From Symbiodinium natans (Eukaryota > Sar > Dinophyceae > Suessiales > Symbiodiniaceae), in contig CAJNDS010002256.1 in the NCBI GenBank assembly GCA_905221605.1, forward strand, positions 478,806 to 542,805: 64,000 bases of DNA. Direction: 5' to 3'. Shown here piece after piece: positions 10,521-21,240 of this stretch. The notes under the pieces are model-generated. The model was not told where the DNA came from, ran no database searches, and worked only from the letters and a program-made list of their open reading frames with translations. The first letter of the stretch is position 1; the number at the start of each line of letters is the position of its first letter. Made by a program: the position numbers and the translations under genes.

Positions 10521-10544
10521 GCATATCGTACCTGATACGATATG
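10521..10544. repeat. Perfect short hairpin
   Basis: CATATCGTA and TACGATATG arms around a five-base loop, just before the minisatellite block. Confidence 0.7.
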
Positions 10545-10610
10545 GGTTTGTGTTTTTTTGGGGGGCTCAGGTTTAAGAATGGCACACGGGTTGCACACCC
10601 GCGAACAGCC

Positions 10611-10770
10611 CGCGAAACATACCCCGAAACATACCCCCGAAACATACCCCGTAACATACCCCCGAAATTGCAGGTAAAGTAGCTCCTGATGCCGCGAAAC
10701 ATACCCGAAACATACCCCCGAAACATACCCCGAAACAGACCCCGAAACAGACCCGCGAAACATACCCCGA
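10611..10770. repeat. 12-bp minisatellite (CCGAAACATACC)
   Basis: About ten copies of CCGAAACATACC, with CAGACC variants, interrupted around 10667-10693. The minus-strand translation is an FRGMFRG/GVCFGVCFG repeat, which is why long minus frames exist here. A single related copy with the same flank (GGGTTGCA then CGAAACATACC) lies at about 24803-24850. Confidence 0.85.
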
Positions 10771-10799
10771 CCCCAACACGTGTCACGCGCCTCCCCATT

Positions 10800-13050
10800 A
10801 AAATACAAACCCATATGTAAGCGAGGTCCAGGGATCTTCGGCAAAAGCCATTGCAGGTCGAAATCATGAATGCGGCGACCATGCTTCCTCCAGTGTTTAG
10901 CTGCGTTGCAGCGTGCTGGTCTGTGGGACACAAGGTTGCTCAATGGCACATCAATGGTTATTAAATAGTTCAGCGAGTGGGGTTGTCTCATGGCTTTTGG
11001 GTAATGTTGGACTCGCTTTAGTGCGCAGGGCCCCAACCCCCCCCCGCCCCCCAAACAGTTTTGGGGTTGTCGGAGATCCTGAATAGTGGGCTGGGATCTG
11101 GGACGGGGGCTGGGGGTAGGGCGGCTAGGGGTCGAGGGTTGAGGGGAAGCCTTGAAGTTTTCCAGGCTTTGTAGCTCCCTGGCCAGGGGGGCTGCGGATT
11201 AATGCGTGTAACCGAAACAGTTACTAAAAGCGAATCAGGGCAGCTCGTGGGCTACTCCCTTGGAAAATTGTTTGGGGGCCTGTTTCGTAATGAAATCTTA
11301 AAGGAATTTAAAGAAGGCTGGACACCAAAAAATCCGGAGCCTCCCATCCAAAACTTTTTTTAGGTTTTGGCTCCCCGGCTCCCCGCCCTTCAACCCCGGC
11401 CCGGCAACATCGCATAATTGAGGACCACCCTCATCAAAGGGGGGGTCCCCGAAAAGATTTCCGGAAAAACGCATAATAGTGCCCTTTTCACTAAACCGGT
11501 GCAACATTAGCCGAGGCATGGTGGAGATCACCTGCAGCTATCGCCATGCTCGCAGGCAACTTGACAGTCACCCATAGCCTTCGGTCCTTACAGTCTCGCG
11601 ATTGTGTGAACATATGAAGCATGCGTTGTGCAGCTCGCCTTCATAGAGTTCATTCCGGCAAAGGCCGCAGATAGCTGGGCATGCAACTGCAGCCCATCGC
11701 AGCGAAAGCAAACTGCTTCCTAGTCCCAAACATGCCGCATCTGGCACGCTGGATGGCCCCCTGCTTCCCTCTCCTCCCCTTCCCCCTCTTCCCGGCCCCC
11801 GCCTTGCAGGGACGAAACAAACGGCAACCCAAAGGCTCGCGAAGCCTAAGTCCAAAAACTCGAATCTCTCAAACTCCGGGAGTGAATCGAAACAACACGT
11901 CCTGGCAATTGGGTGTTTTGATGTGTTTTGGCCTGACCTACTATGCGCCGGCAGCATGTGGGTCGGGGCCTTTAAAGTTTGGCGTTCCTTGCCCCGCTCT
12001 TTTGGTCACTCCGGGTGCGCGCAAGAGAACCTTCCATTCCTGCAGGCGGGTGCCTACACGGGTCGGTGGGACAGGGCTTTCGTGCTAAGACTCTCCACTC
12101 TAAAACGTCTCAAACCTCCAAAATCAGTGGGTGCGATGGGGAAACAAGGCGTCCATGTGAGAACCTCTGATGTGCACTGGGCTGGGGCCGATGCGAATTT
12201 CGCCCCAAGCCGCGATGTAACGAGACGACCGGCAGAATGTAAATCCCACACCTCGGATTGTCACGTCCCAGTTTAAATCGAAATCCTCAAGAGTTGTCGG
12301 GCTTCAGGTTTGAGAAAAGGGTTTGCCTGTCCTTCGGTTTTGAGGTTAGGGGGTTCAGACGTATAGGGCTCAAACTTAACAATTTTCAATGGCTTCAAAG
12401 ATGTCCCTATGACGGCTGCAGCACAGCAAACACAGCTCCCAAATGGCCAGCAGCATCTCCCCCTATCTTCCCCACATTGACCGAGGATGGTTCCTGATGA
12501 TTCCAGCAAGCACTGCTAGCCATCTCTATTGCGCGCCTTAGCGGCACTTCGGGCCAAAGCGCGGGCTTGTGCCTTTCGCACGTGTCAGTTTTGTGCAAGT
12601 TCCCCTTCTACTGATGACTGCTGACCTGAGGCTTTCAACGGCGAGTACTTGCCAAAGCTCGAGCGGCTGGACCAAGCATGCAGCTCCGTCTCAACGTCTG
12701 AGAAATGCTTCGGCTATGTCCAGCTTGCCACTAGTACTGTTAACGGGGCGGGATGTGGCCTGGTCCTGATGCACGGGCTCCTGCACACCTGCCGGCTAGG
12801 GGTTTACCATGGTTTACCCATTTCCAGCCCAAAAAGTCTGTGGTGATTCCCCTCCTTCAATCTCAAACGAAACTGTTCTGGTACTAAGTGGGGTTTCGGA
12901 GGGGGCCTGGTTCATAAGTGTTTACTGTTAAGACGGGTTTCGCATCAGGGGGAGGTGCCTCTTACCACCATTCCATTCATGTGGTATTTTTTCGAAGCCA
13001 TGTAAATGCATTCTGTTCGTGCCGAATGCATGACTCCCTGAATGCGATAT
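10800..13050. other. No supported gene; poly(C) run at 11036-11050
   Basis: Open frames are short and unconvincing. There is a C-run and a G-rich stretch near 11040-11140. Confidence 0.4.
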
Positions 13051-13052
13051 GC

Positions 13053-13171
13053 ATGTGGGCATTTCCCAAAAATAGGGGTACCCCATTTATACCCCCAAAT
13101 AGAATAGGAATGAATAGGATCCCCTTAAAGGGGCCCCAAAAAGGACCCCTATTTTCGGAGACCCCCATGTG
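13053..13171 (-). mobile_element. Short TIR element, family F1, copy 1
   Basis: Terminal inverted repeats: TTTCCCAAAAATAGGGGTAC at the left and the complement of GTCTCCGAAAATAGGGGTCC at the right. CATGTG flanks both sides (ending at 13057 and 13171). Read on the minus strand it aligns with the copies at 14784, 37343 and 44301 (internal CTATTTGGGGGT and GGATCC). Confidence 0.7.
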
Positions 13172-13273
13172 ACCTCAGGCATCTCTATAGCTTCTGTTTT
13201 GGCTGCGTGGGCATTGTCGCGGTCCAATCTCTTCACAACACTCGTGGCCTCGATTTGCCTATGTACCTGGGCT

Positions 13274-13340
13274 TTTAGGGTTTAGGGTTTAGGGTTTAGG
13301 GTTTAGGGTTTAGGGTTTAGGGTTTAGGGTTTAGGGTTTG
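13274..13340 (+). repeat. Interstitial TTTAGGG array
   Basis: Nine near-perfect TTTAGGG copies. The candidate minus-strand exon at 13390-13492 begins 50 bp away. Confidence 0.95.
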
Positions 13341-13389
13341 GAGCCTGGGTTGTCGGGAGCATTGAAGTTTGCCGCAGCAGGTGTGAGAC

Positions 13390-13492
13390 CTGTCTTTTTC
13401 AAGTACTTCGCTGCGCACACGTTCCAGTTCGTTGTGCCAGGCTTCGTTCTGCTGATGTTCGCGGGCCCGGAGGTGCAACTCATTCGACGCAG
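13390..13492 (-). CDS. Candidate internal exon of a coiled-coil protein
   Basis: On the minus strand, a GGGTGCAG acceptor is followed by a frame reading ASNELHLRAREHQQNEAW and then HNELERVRSEVLEKD, with a GACAG/GTCTCAC donor-like junction at 13390. The peptide is strongly charged, rich in E, L, R and N and free of helix breakers, typical of a coiled coil. About 34 residues are too few to name a family. No neighbouring exon is obvious; a Lys-rich piece ending DDFKAIKDKALKSKL near 13860-13945 on the same strand may belong to the same gene, but would lie upstream and ends in a stop, so the link is weak. Confidence 0.4.
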
Positions 13493-14226
13493 CTGCACCC
13501 ACTTTTTCCGAAGCATTGGCATCGTTTTAATGTTGCTGAAGGGCCCTGCCAAACACTGGCGAGGACCTTCATCAGCATGTGGCGTGGAGAACACAGACCC
13601 TTTCAGGTGTCTGGGGTGCAGATTTCTGATGATTCTTGAAGGTAGCATCATGCAGACTTGTGACTAGTCTGCTAACGAGCTGGGGATAGCTGGGGCACAG
13701 TCAGGGCCAGCCTTCGCAGAGCACAACTTGCCAGTTGTATCATGTTGTCAGGTAAGGTCAACCTCAGGGTCTGCAGCCCTTAGTCGCACAGTCGCGTATC
13801 ACCACTGCATCCTGCAGGCATTGTGCTTCTGTACCTGAGCCCCATGGTTTGGAACCGTCAGAGCTTCGACTTCAGAGCCTTGTCTTTGATCGCCTTGAAG
13901 TCGTCGCAGCGGCTTGCAACGAGTCGATATAGCTGTGAACAGAAGTACAAATATTCCCAGACATCGTGCAAACATGTGCAAACACTTTTCGGGCAGTATG
14001 AGTAGGCCCTCTGCGCTGTTCCCCACGTGTATTGCTCAAACATGCTGAAGAATGCTTCTTTGTCTCTCACACAAGGCATCCCTCCGATTTGCATGTGTTT
14101 CGTCTTTGGCTTCCTGATGGCAGTGCTCCTGTGCTGCATTTGTGTACTACTGGTAGTGGCTCGCTGCGTGTCAGGGACCCAAATCACCCAACCACAGAAG
14201 TCTCAGCAAATCTCCCTTGAGGGTGC

Positions 14227-14405
14227 TTGCGGTGCAAAGACGTCAGCCCTCTTTCTTGCTCCATAGCCGCCAGAGCCAACACCCACAGCCGCAGCGGCAA
14301 CAGTGACACCCACCCAGCAGCAGCAGCCACCACCACCGACAGCAACGACACCCCCTTACCCACCGCCCACCCACCACCCACCTCCCACCGCCCACCATCC
14401 ACGGT
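14227..14405 (+). repeat. CAG/CCACC-rich low-complexity tract
   Basis: Dense CAGCAG, CCACC and CCCACC units. Apparent Pro/Thr/His-rich ORFs in several frames are products of composition. Confidence 0.6.
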
Positions 14406-14783
14406 TCGAGGCACAGTTTTTCCGCGCATTTTCACACAATTGGCAGTTTTCTACGGGTCATCATCAACGATTTAGGTTCGCCAGTTTCTCAGGAAGCGGT
14501 GCGACTGTGACACGTTCCCCGCTTGCCCGTGCTAGGAGCCCGCCGAAACAGGAACACACAAAGCATGTCAAAACACCATTGGCATGCGTCGATCTTTCGG
14601 GGCTGGGAAAAGGCCCGACCCCCCAAATAGCCACGTGTTCATTGGTTTGGCCACATGCAGCAGCAACTTCAGGTGGGCTCCACTGGGACCTCGCAGCCAT
14701 CCTCTTTTCCATGTGGCCCTGATCCCTTACAGCTGCCAACTCAGGGCAACTTGCGGTTTCATTGCGTGGTGCTCCGTCATGTG

Positions 14784-14897
14784 GGGGGGTTTCCGAATAT
14801 AGGGGGGGTACCTTATTGGGGGTCCTTATTACAAGTGAATCCTACTATTGGGGGTCTGGATTCTAGATTGGCTGGCCCCCTTATTTTCGTAAAACGC
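14784..14897 (+). mobile_element. Short TIR element, family F1, copy 2
   Basis: Begins GGTTTCCGAATATAGGGGGG and ends CTTATTTTCGTAAAACGC; the ends are inverted repeats. CATGTG lies directly on both sides (14778-14783 and 14898-14903), a six-base direct repeat. Internal sequence (TACCTTATTGGGGGTCC, CTACTATTGGGGGTCT) matches the other F1 copies. The element forms the last ~29 codons of the minus-strand frame at 14813-15385. Confidence 0.75.
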
Positions 14898-15385
14898 CAT
14901 GTGGAAGAAGAATTGGAGGTATCAGCTCGAGCTGCACACTCGAAGGGCACTAGCTTACCAACGGCCCAGTCCAACCTTCTTTTGTGCCTGTGTAGCATCG
15001 CAGCATAGGTCCCTGCAGGGCGGGTTCGCTGGGTGACGGGGCCCCAAGCCCAAACGATGTGGGGGCGTATGTAGGCCGATGTCGGCCAGCGCAGAACTAC
15101 AGACAATTCTGCTAATTTCAGATGCCGTTGTGGGTGCGTGTGGGTGTACTTAAAGGTCTTGTCAACAATCTGGGAGTTGGCGAAGTAGAAGGCAGCTTGA
15201 GAGCCTAGCCGTCGACCTGAGACGCTGCGCTCTGCCACTGCTGCCTGCAATTGCTCGATGGTTTTGAAAGTTGCGAAGCACTTTCCCAGGCTACTACACG
15301 CTGCTGGGCTGCAACAGGGTTGACTACAGTAGGCCGTGCCCGGCAACAGACATGCATCATCGGGCCAGGATACCCATTGTCGCAT
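14813..15385 (-). CDS. Candidate ORF, 190 aa, with C-terminus from a short TIR element
   Basis: ATG-initiated frame on the minus strand. Its middle (FATFKTIEQLQAAVAERS, LGSQAAFYFANSQIVDKT, LKLAELSVVLRWP, HKRRLDWAVGKLVPFE) is balanced and protein-like. I recognise no domain. The last ~29 codons come from the F1 element, so the true coding end, if any, is upstream of it or the element has been captured. The first 35 residues are Cys/Ser/Pro-rich and may be non-coding. No intron signals were clear enough to choose between one exon and several. Confidence 0.3.
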   Translation of the reverse strand: MRQWVSWPDDACLLPGTAYCSQPCCSPAACSSLGKCFATFKTIEQLQAAVAERSVSGRRLGSQAAFYFANSQIVDKTFKYTHTHPQRHLKLAELSVVLRWPTSAYIRPHIVWAWGPVTQRTRPAGTYAAMLHRHKRRLDWAVGKLVPFECAARADTSNSSSTWRFTKIRGPANLESRPPIVGFTCNKDPQ

Positions 15386-16871
15386 TGAGGTAACTTCCTG
15401 TGTATCCAGGTGTCGCTCGGCGGTCTTGTTCGAGATGTCTCATGAAGCGATGCGCGATTTCCTCGTCACCGGGAAAAGAGAGGAGACAACAGTATTCATT
15501 ATATAGATTTTCAGTTCGTTAATGTTTGTTATCGAGATCTCGTTTTGCTGTATGCGCACACGCGTTCCAGTAGCATCTAGCCCGCTCCGCAGAGATTCTG
15601 GAGGTCCAGGGGGATATGCAACCAAGCTGCTGTTCCCCGAATGCCAATAAGCCAGACATGCCACAGAGCCACGCCTTGTAAACGGGACTTGGGTGCCTGA
15701 GAAATTTTGTGCGCAGTCCCACCATGTCCAACCCAACGGGGCGCAAAGCGATAGCGGTTGGAGTGGGCGGAATGGTCTCATATGCACACTGCATGCACCA
15801 GGACACCGACACCGATGAGAGCACCACTCTCCAAACCGTCACATGGCTCACAACTTTTGCCGGTTCTGAAGCACAAAGCACGCGAAGCCAAGTGTGCCCA
15901 GGCAACTTCTGAGGGAGGAGATGCCGACTGGGAGCTGTTTGAGATGGAGAAGCCCTGAGACGGAGGGCGGATAGGAACTTTTTCTACCGAACTGGAGGCC
16001 ATATGCTTGCGGCTAGAACCCAGCGAGGGTTGCTGGCGTGCAATGCCAAAACCTCCCATTTAATGAGCTGCACCCGCATAGGAAGAACACAAGATCACGG
16101 GGTCTTTTTAATTGTTCCCAACCTAAAGTTGGCCCATTTGCCAGTTATCATGCCGGATGCCTGACGGTGCAGCTTGCCATGCTTAGATACTTGTCTGTGG
16201 ACTCTGGTCCGGGGTCTTGTTTCCGTTCAATTGTCCGACCCTGCAAATTAGCAGGCTCGTCGCGATCTGAACAATTCGATTATCTTGTGCACTTGTGCAA
16301 AGCTGGGAAGACAAGACCACCAACGCCCTTTCAGAAGTTCTGGGCACGATGGTTTCCTTTCGGCACCAGGACGAATATTATCAACGGTCCTATGGTCAAC
16401 GCAGCCTGCACCCACATGCAGCATTCCGTGCGCACGTCGATGTGCGCAGCAGGCGCCTGTGGCATGGCTTCCTAGCGTCTAAAAATGCTTCTTTGCGCCA
16501 AGCGCAAGCCTCTCTGCCAAGCAGCGACGGACGAAGTTGGCGCGACGTTTCATTCCCTTGTTCGGAGTGGGAGATCGACTCACAATGCCTGGCACCTGGC
16601 TCCATTTGATGCATGTGTGTGTGTCGTACACAGCCATGCACGCCCCAGCTCACGACATCGCAGAAGCCAAACTGAGTTGCGACAATTCTAAGATAAACAG
16701 TGTCTTGATTTGATCAGCTTGGCAGTGGCGGAAGTCGGCATAGAGTGTTGTTTCACCCGAGCCTCTCGAAGGAGGCATGATGACCGCAACGATCCGCAAC
16801 GTGAGTCGTTCAAGGCTTCAGACAGGACAATCAAAGGCGTGGGACATATTGGGACATCTTCAGGCTAGTCT
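15386..16871. other. No supported gene
   Basis: Several short frames on both strands overlap without features that favour one. Confidence 0.4.
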
Positions 16872-17159
16872 ATGTGTAGAGTCCCATGGCCGAGCAACGG
16901 TGGCTTGAACGGCTGGTATGCGGTCGGAGCGTCAGTTTTACAGAGTTTGAAGTCCTGGGGGGCCACCCTTGCCAAATTTTTTTCTGGATCCATATTCCCT
17001 TCTATCCAAGGACCAGCCGATCCAAGGCCTCCTGGACAGGTCCGGCGTGTAGTCTGGCGATTCTATACATCTCTTCTCAAAGACCTTAGAAAAACTTACA
17101 ACCTCGCACAGGCGACGACAGCAGAAAAGTTGCAACGCATGGGGCAGATGGGGGTGTAA
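16872..17159 (+). CDS. Candidate small ORF or terminal exon
   Basis: ATG-initiated, 95 codons. The last 40 residues (VRRVVWRFYTSLLKDLRKTY then NLAQATTAEKLQRMGQMGV) are helical and protein-like and follow a GGACAG/GTC junction that could act as an acceptor. The first half is less convincing. Unrecognised; more likely a terminal exon than a complete gene. Confidence 0.25.
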   Translation: MCRVPWPSNGGLNGWYAVGASVLQSLKSWGATLAKFFSGSIFPSIQGPADPRPPGQVRRVVWRFYTSLLKDLRKTYNLAQATTAEKLQRMGQMGV

Positions 17160-17271
17160 AGCCGCAAGTGCGTGGATGCAGGGTGTTCGAAAAGCCGAAG
17201 GGCTGCGTTGCGTTACAACGACCCGGTGGGCGGAAACACGCTTGTGGGTAATGCCCTGGTTTGCATGCCCC

Positions 17272-17286
17272 CTCCCCCCCCCCCCC
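17272..17286. repeat. Poly(C) run
   Basis: About fourteen consecutive C. Similar G/C homopolymers occur at 23940, 31462, 56255 and 58927. Confidence 0.9.
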
Positions 17287-17730
17287 AAAGCGTTGCAGAG
17301 CGCCCACGGCGTTTCCAGCCGCAACTGGAGCCCCCAATCCCCAGTCTCTGCGGAACGCCGGGAGCTGTGGCAAGAGCCAAGGCTTCTAAGGCTCATCAAC
17401 ATGTGTTGGGCAGTTCCTGAGCTGCTGATGGTGCGCAGTGAGTAATTGTAGGGTAGCTATACTCCAACATCCTTTTCGGAGGCAGAGCCCCCAGATGCTC
17501 TCTCCCTCACGTTGCCGTCCTTGCAACACATTCAACGAAGTGCGTCGTTTCATGCTAATTCGTTGCACCCCGACAGGGGGGTGTTCTATACTACAGGTTG
17601 AAGCCGCTCATTTCAAATTGGAAGACTTACTGAGTGGCTCTGAGTGGCGAAGCCGCAAGCCAAAGAACTGTGACGATGTCGCAAAGTCGGGCAATCCCAG
17701 CCTTACATGCTTTACGTGTTCTGACGAACG

Positions 17731-18168
17731 TCAGTCTTGCCTCACACTGTAGGTGTACTCAATCTTAGCACAGTTAGCGAAAGCACATGCACCTGACATC
17801 TTCAGCACAGACCCTACATGGTAAATGTCTGGGCTGAGCTCATGGTGGGCGTCGTCCACAACGTCGCGTCGCCACGGTACAATTACAGCGCCCCGAGTTT
17901 TAGGGGGGAACATGCCGAAAGAGACAGCCTTGACTTTCATGTGTGAGATGCGATAGCACCAACTTTCAGGCATTTTGTCGTTGCGTTTTGTGGTGCTCCT
18001 GTGACACCTGTGTTGTGCTCTTTGGAGACGAACTTGCATTAAGGTGCGCGAGCTCTCGGCAGGCACAGATGTGGACAAGGCGCTGAGTACAGATCTCACC
18101 GAGCAAGAATCGTGAATCAAAGTCACACGCAACATTGTAGCGTAGCAGCACGAACATGGATGATCCAA
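17731..18168 (-). pseudogene. Protein-like minus-strand fragment, probably part of a decayed or intron-split gene
   Basis: The final ~80 codons read as convincing protein: PESWCYRISHMKVKAVSFGM, TRGAVIVPWRRDVVDDAHH, SPDIYHVGSVLKMSGACAF, then a stop. It is in the same frame as another protein-like piece upstream on the minus strand (18196-18402), but two stop codons lie between them, while a different frame across that gap reads SINSLVNIIIGSSMFVLLRY then DFDSRFLLGE. Either short introns or frameshifts separate them. I do not recognise the protein; a decayed retroelement or captured sequence is possible. Confidence 0.35.
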
Positions 18169-18195
18169 TAATTATGTTGACAAGACTGTTGATGC

Positions 18196-18402
18196 TTATA
18201 GGCGCAACATCAAAGGTGTTCCAAAGCATGGTCCTTTCGCACAGTTGGGCTTCTGCGTGCCGTCGCTGCCCCCGCAGCCGGTGGTCGTGAAGCGCGTGGA
18301 GCCACAAACCTGGGCAGCGGCACAGGACATATCTGGGCGCAGCAGGGCTCCCCCTGATACAGGAACCCCACATGTGGGCATTGGCAGTTGAAAGGGTGGC
18401 AT
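18196..18402 (-). pseudogene. Cys/Gly-rich protein-like fragment
   Basis: Minus-strand frame reading GVPVSGGALLRPDMSCAAAQ, VCGSTRFTTTGCGGSDG and NCAKGPCFGTPLMLRL before a stop. Placed between the pieces at 17731 and 18465 on the same strand, it is probably part of the same decayed or split gene. Confidence 0.3.
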
Positions 18403-18464
18403 ATACTGGTTTCACCGCCAGACCTTTTGAGAACTGCTGTGTATGGGTCGAAAGAGCTGCACCC

Positions 18465-18904
18465 TCACATGGTCACTCCATAGTAGATCGTCATCGAACC
18501 CGTTAGGTTACAGAGCCACCTTGCATTCTGCCGATGAGCAGCCGAGTTAATTGTTAATCCGCAGGCTATTGGACAGCACGACCTCATGTGTTCAATGGTT
18601 TGACTTTCAGACTTGATTTTTGTACTGGCCAGGAGCTGCGTGCAGGAGATGTTCTCATACAGTTGATACTCTGCTGCAAGCAACTTAGGAATATGCCAGG
18701 CCAAAGTTGGGGCGACTGTAGCGAGGATCTTTCGCAACTTGTTGCATGATTTGTGCTTGATTTGGGCATGAAGCCGTTAAAGTGGCATTTTCTAGGTGGT
18801 TGCTGCAAAAGTTGATCGGCTGTTCGCATCGAGCCCAGGAATGACGTGCCGACTTGCCACTTTACTTTGAAGCCGAGACGGGCAAGAATGCTGTGGCTGT
18901 CCAC
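18465..18904 (-). pseudogene. Overlapping protein-like frames, probably one decayed gene
   Basis: Two minus-strand frames overlap. The upstream one reads VDSHSILARLGFKVKWQVGT then SFLGSMRTADQLL. The downstream one (18465-18737) reads LAWHIPKLLAAEYQLYENIS, ESQTIEHMRSCC, LTINSAAHRQNARWL and NLTGSMTIYYGVTM. Both are protein-like, which suggests a frameshift or an intron around 18740. The family is not recognised. It belongs with the fragments at 17731-18402. Confidence 0.35.
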
Positions 18905-19273
18905 ATTGCGCTCACATTGCTTGGTACTTCATGTCGGTGTGCAGGAGTTGGGGATAAGTTGCTGCTTCTAGCATCTTCTAGCGGAAGATCGGGCCTGATG
19001 CTGGTGCAGCGAGTCGGGTGTGTTTGTTGCCATGAGAAGTAGGTCGCAAAGTTGCGAGCACCTGGCATGCGCCAAAAACATCTAGAGGCATTTTCCAAGC
19101 CAGATTGGGTACGCTTAGGCCGCGGATTGAAGATGTCAGTTCAGAAAGCTGCAATCAGGCGAGATGACACGGCAGCAGTTCCTTGAGTCGATGAAGACGC
19201 GTCCATTGAGCTTCAAGTTCGTCGTGAATCCGCACCTGGGACCCGAAAGTAGTGGACAAGGTGGCGAGTGGGA

Positions 19274-19301
19274 ACCCTAAACCCTAAACCCTAAACCCTA
19301 A
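19274..19301 (-). repeat. Interstitial CCCTAAA array
   Basis: Four copies in the C-rich orientation. Confidence 0.9.
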
Positions 19302-20147
19302 GTTCCAGACTTGCCCCACACGAGCCACCACATCGTCATCACGAGGTTGCGATCTTCTCGGCGTAGAAGCTTCAGCGCAGAAGAGAAAGATTGTGGCTTT
19401 GTCGCACTGCCAGACATGGGATAACTTGTGCTCGTACCCTACTACCATGCCACTGCCAAAGTATTCGGGACCCGACTAGTTTCTTCGACTTCGAGATTCT
19501 GTACAAAACCCAGGCATGGTGGAACTTAGCTGAAATACTACGAAGTAGTACTGTCATTAGTGGCCTTTGAAGCATACGAAAAGACCTCGCTTAAATCATG
19601 TGTAAGAATTGCATGAAATAATAGAAATAATATGAAATCGTGGGGGCTTTTCACGGGGCGCTTTGTGTATTCGCTTCTTATGCGCCCCTTTAGCGCGATT
19701 ATCTTCTTTCAGCTAGCCTCAACAGATACAAGTGAACAAAGCCCAATCAAAAGAACTAAATGGAGGCTTTGGGGTGAGCGCATGATCTGTGAATTAGCCA
19801 CTAGACTGTCTGGAAGGGTTACAGGCCTGAAAACAAGAAAGCTATGAAGGGAGCATGGATCATGTAAGTACAAGGGGAACCTAGGCTCCTTCCAGACTAG
19901 CATTCAGCCATTTGGAGCCGAATGCGGGCATTGAAGCTGCTTTCAGTCACACATTACACTGTTGAACAAGACGATGCTTTGGAGGAGGGCGGAACCCAAT
20001 AAGGTAACTTCGGAAAGCTCAAAATGTATGTCCATGTGACACTCTTTGGCGGCCAACTTCTGGCCAGGCGATAGCGATGACGACGCTCCCAGCGATACAT
20101 CGTTGCATGTCGAGGCGGGAGGGCTGCGTCATCTTGGGACCTGAAAG
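19302..20147. other. No supported gene
   Basis: Short frames only. Confidence 0.4.
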
Positions 20148-20209
20148 TTAGGGTTTAGGGTTTGAGGTTTAGGGTTTGGGGTTTAAGGTTTAGGGTTTAA
20201 AGTTTAGGG
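20148..20209 (+). repeat. Interstitial TTTAGGG array, degenerate
   Basis: About eight copies with GAGG, GGGG and TTAAGG variants. Confidence 0.85.
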
Positions 20210-20308
20210 CTGGGTTCAAATAGGGTTTTGGGCAAGATTCTTTGGGTGGGGGTCCGTGTCGCTTGGGTGGGAATGCAGCCTTCTACATGACCGGCGCATA
20301 CTTGTGCC

Positions 20309-20743
20309 ATGCGGCGCGGACATGATCTCGGCATGGCTAGAGTTAAGCCGCTTTGCTGTTGCCGCCTTGGCGCTGCCTTTTCCTTCAGGAAGCCGACAGC
20401 GTCCAAATGGATGCTTGGCACTCTGGCCCTCTGTGTTTTCTGCTTTTTTTTGGGCATGTTTTGCACATCTTGTGCAGTGATATATCAGGAAACACACACG
20501 ATGGTGCGTTCTTGTATTTGTCCTGGCCCCCTAGTAATAGGTCTGGCATGTGCAGCCACTGGGATCGGAAAAGCGTCTCGCAGCCAAGACAGATTGCAGA
20601 TGAAGATGGTGTTCACTGGGTATGTGCAGCTGTCGACGCACAATACCCCCATGATTGCGCAGCGTGAAATGGGAGATCAGTATATGGGGAGGTGTGGATG
20701 CTTAAGTGATTGGCAGGAGATTTCAAAAAGCTTCACGATTTAA
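20309..20743 (+). CDS. Candidate small ORF with one membrane segment
   Basis: ATG-initiated frame of 144 codons. Residues ~35-60 form a hydrophobic stretch (WMLGTLALCVFCFFLGMF), consistent with one transmembrane helix. The rest has no recognised motif. No supporting splice sites or homologues were seen. Chance is a reasonable alternative. Confidence 0.2.
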   Translation: MRRGHDLGMARVKPLCCCRLGAAFSFRKPTASKWMLGTLALCVFCFFLGMFCTSCAVIYQETHTMVRSCICPGPLVIGLACAATGIGKASRSQDRLQMKMVFTGYVQLSTHNTPMIAQREMGDQYMGRCGCLSDWQEISKSFTI

Positions 20744-21082
20744 AGTGGCTTTAAAAAGTTTCGTTTGCAAGGGTGCCGAGCGTTTTGTGTCTTAGACTTA
20801 GACCTTTGTCCAAACAAGGCATGCTCAGGTTCAGCATAAGGCATAAGACATAATCCCTTGCAGCTTTACAGCCAGTGAACTGCCCAGCCAAGGAGGCACC
20901 ATCGGGGCTATCTGCCGAAAAATGCAGGCGGAGCGTTTCCGATTGGTATGCGGAAGAGGACCACCCCAACCAACATCATAGTTAAATCATGCTGCCATTA
21001 TGTTACCGTAACCCAGTGGGCGTTTGCAGATTGCACCTAGGTAATCTCCTGGACCCTGAAGCCCCAAGCCCTGCATGGATCC

Positions 21083-21240
21083 CCACGTGGGTGGCCTGGC
21101 CTTGCCTCGGTCCCCGACCTGCTTCGCTTGTCTCCCTCGGGTCCACGTGCTGCTTTGTCTCCCCTGTGTCTCCCTGCACGTGGGTGGCCTCGGCCGAGTC
21201 CCGTCGCTGTGTCTCCCTTCACGTGGGTGGCCTCGGCATG
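21083..21240 (+). repeat. Short GC-rich repeat (CACGTGGGTGGCCT)
   Basis: CACGTGGGTGGCCT occurs three times (near 21083, 21177 and 21219), separated by TGTCTCCC-type spacers. Confidence 0.75.

Noticed and set aside
10407-11054. 215-codon minus frame with FRGMFRG repeats
   Set aside because: Produced by the CCGAAACATACC minisatellite.
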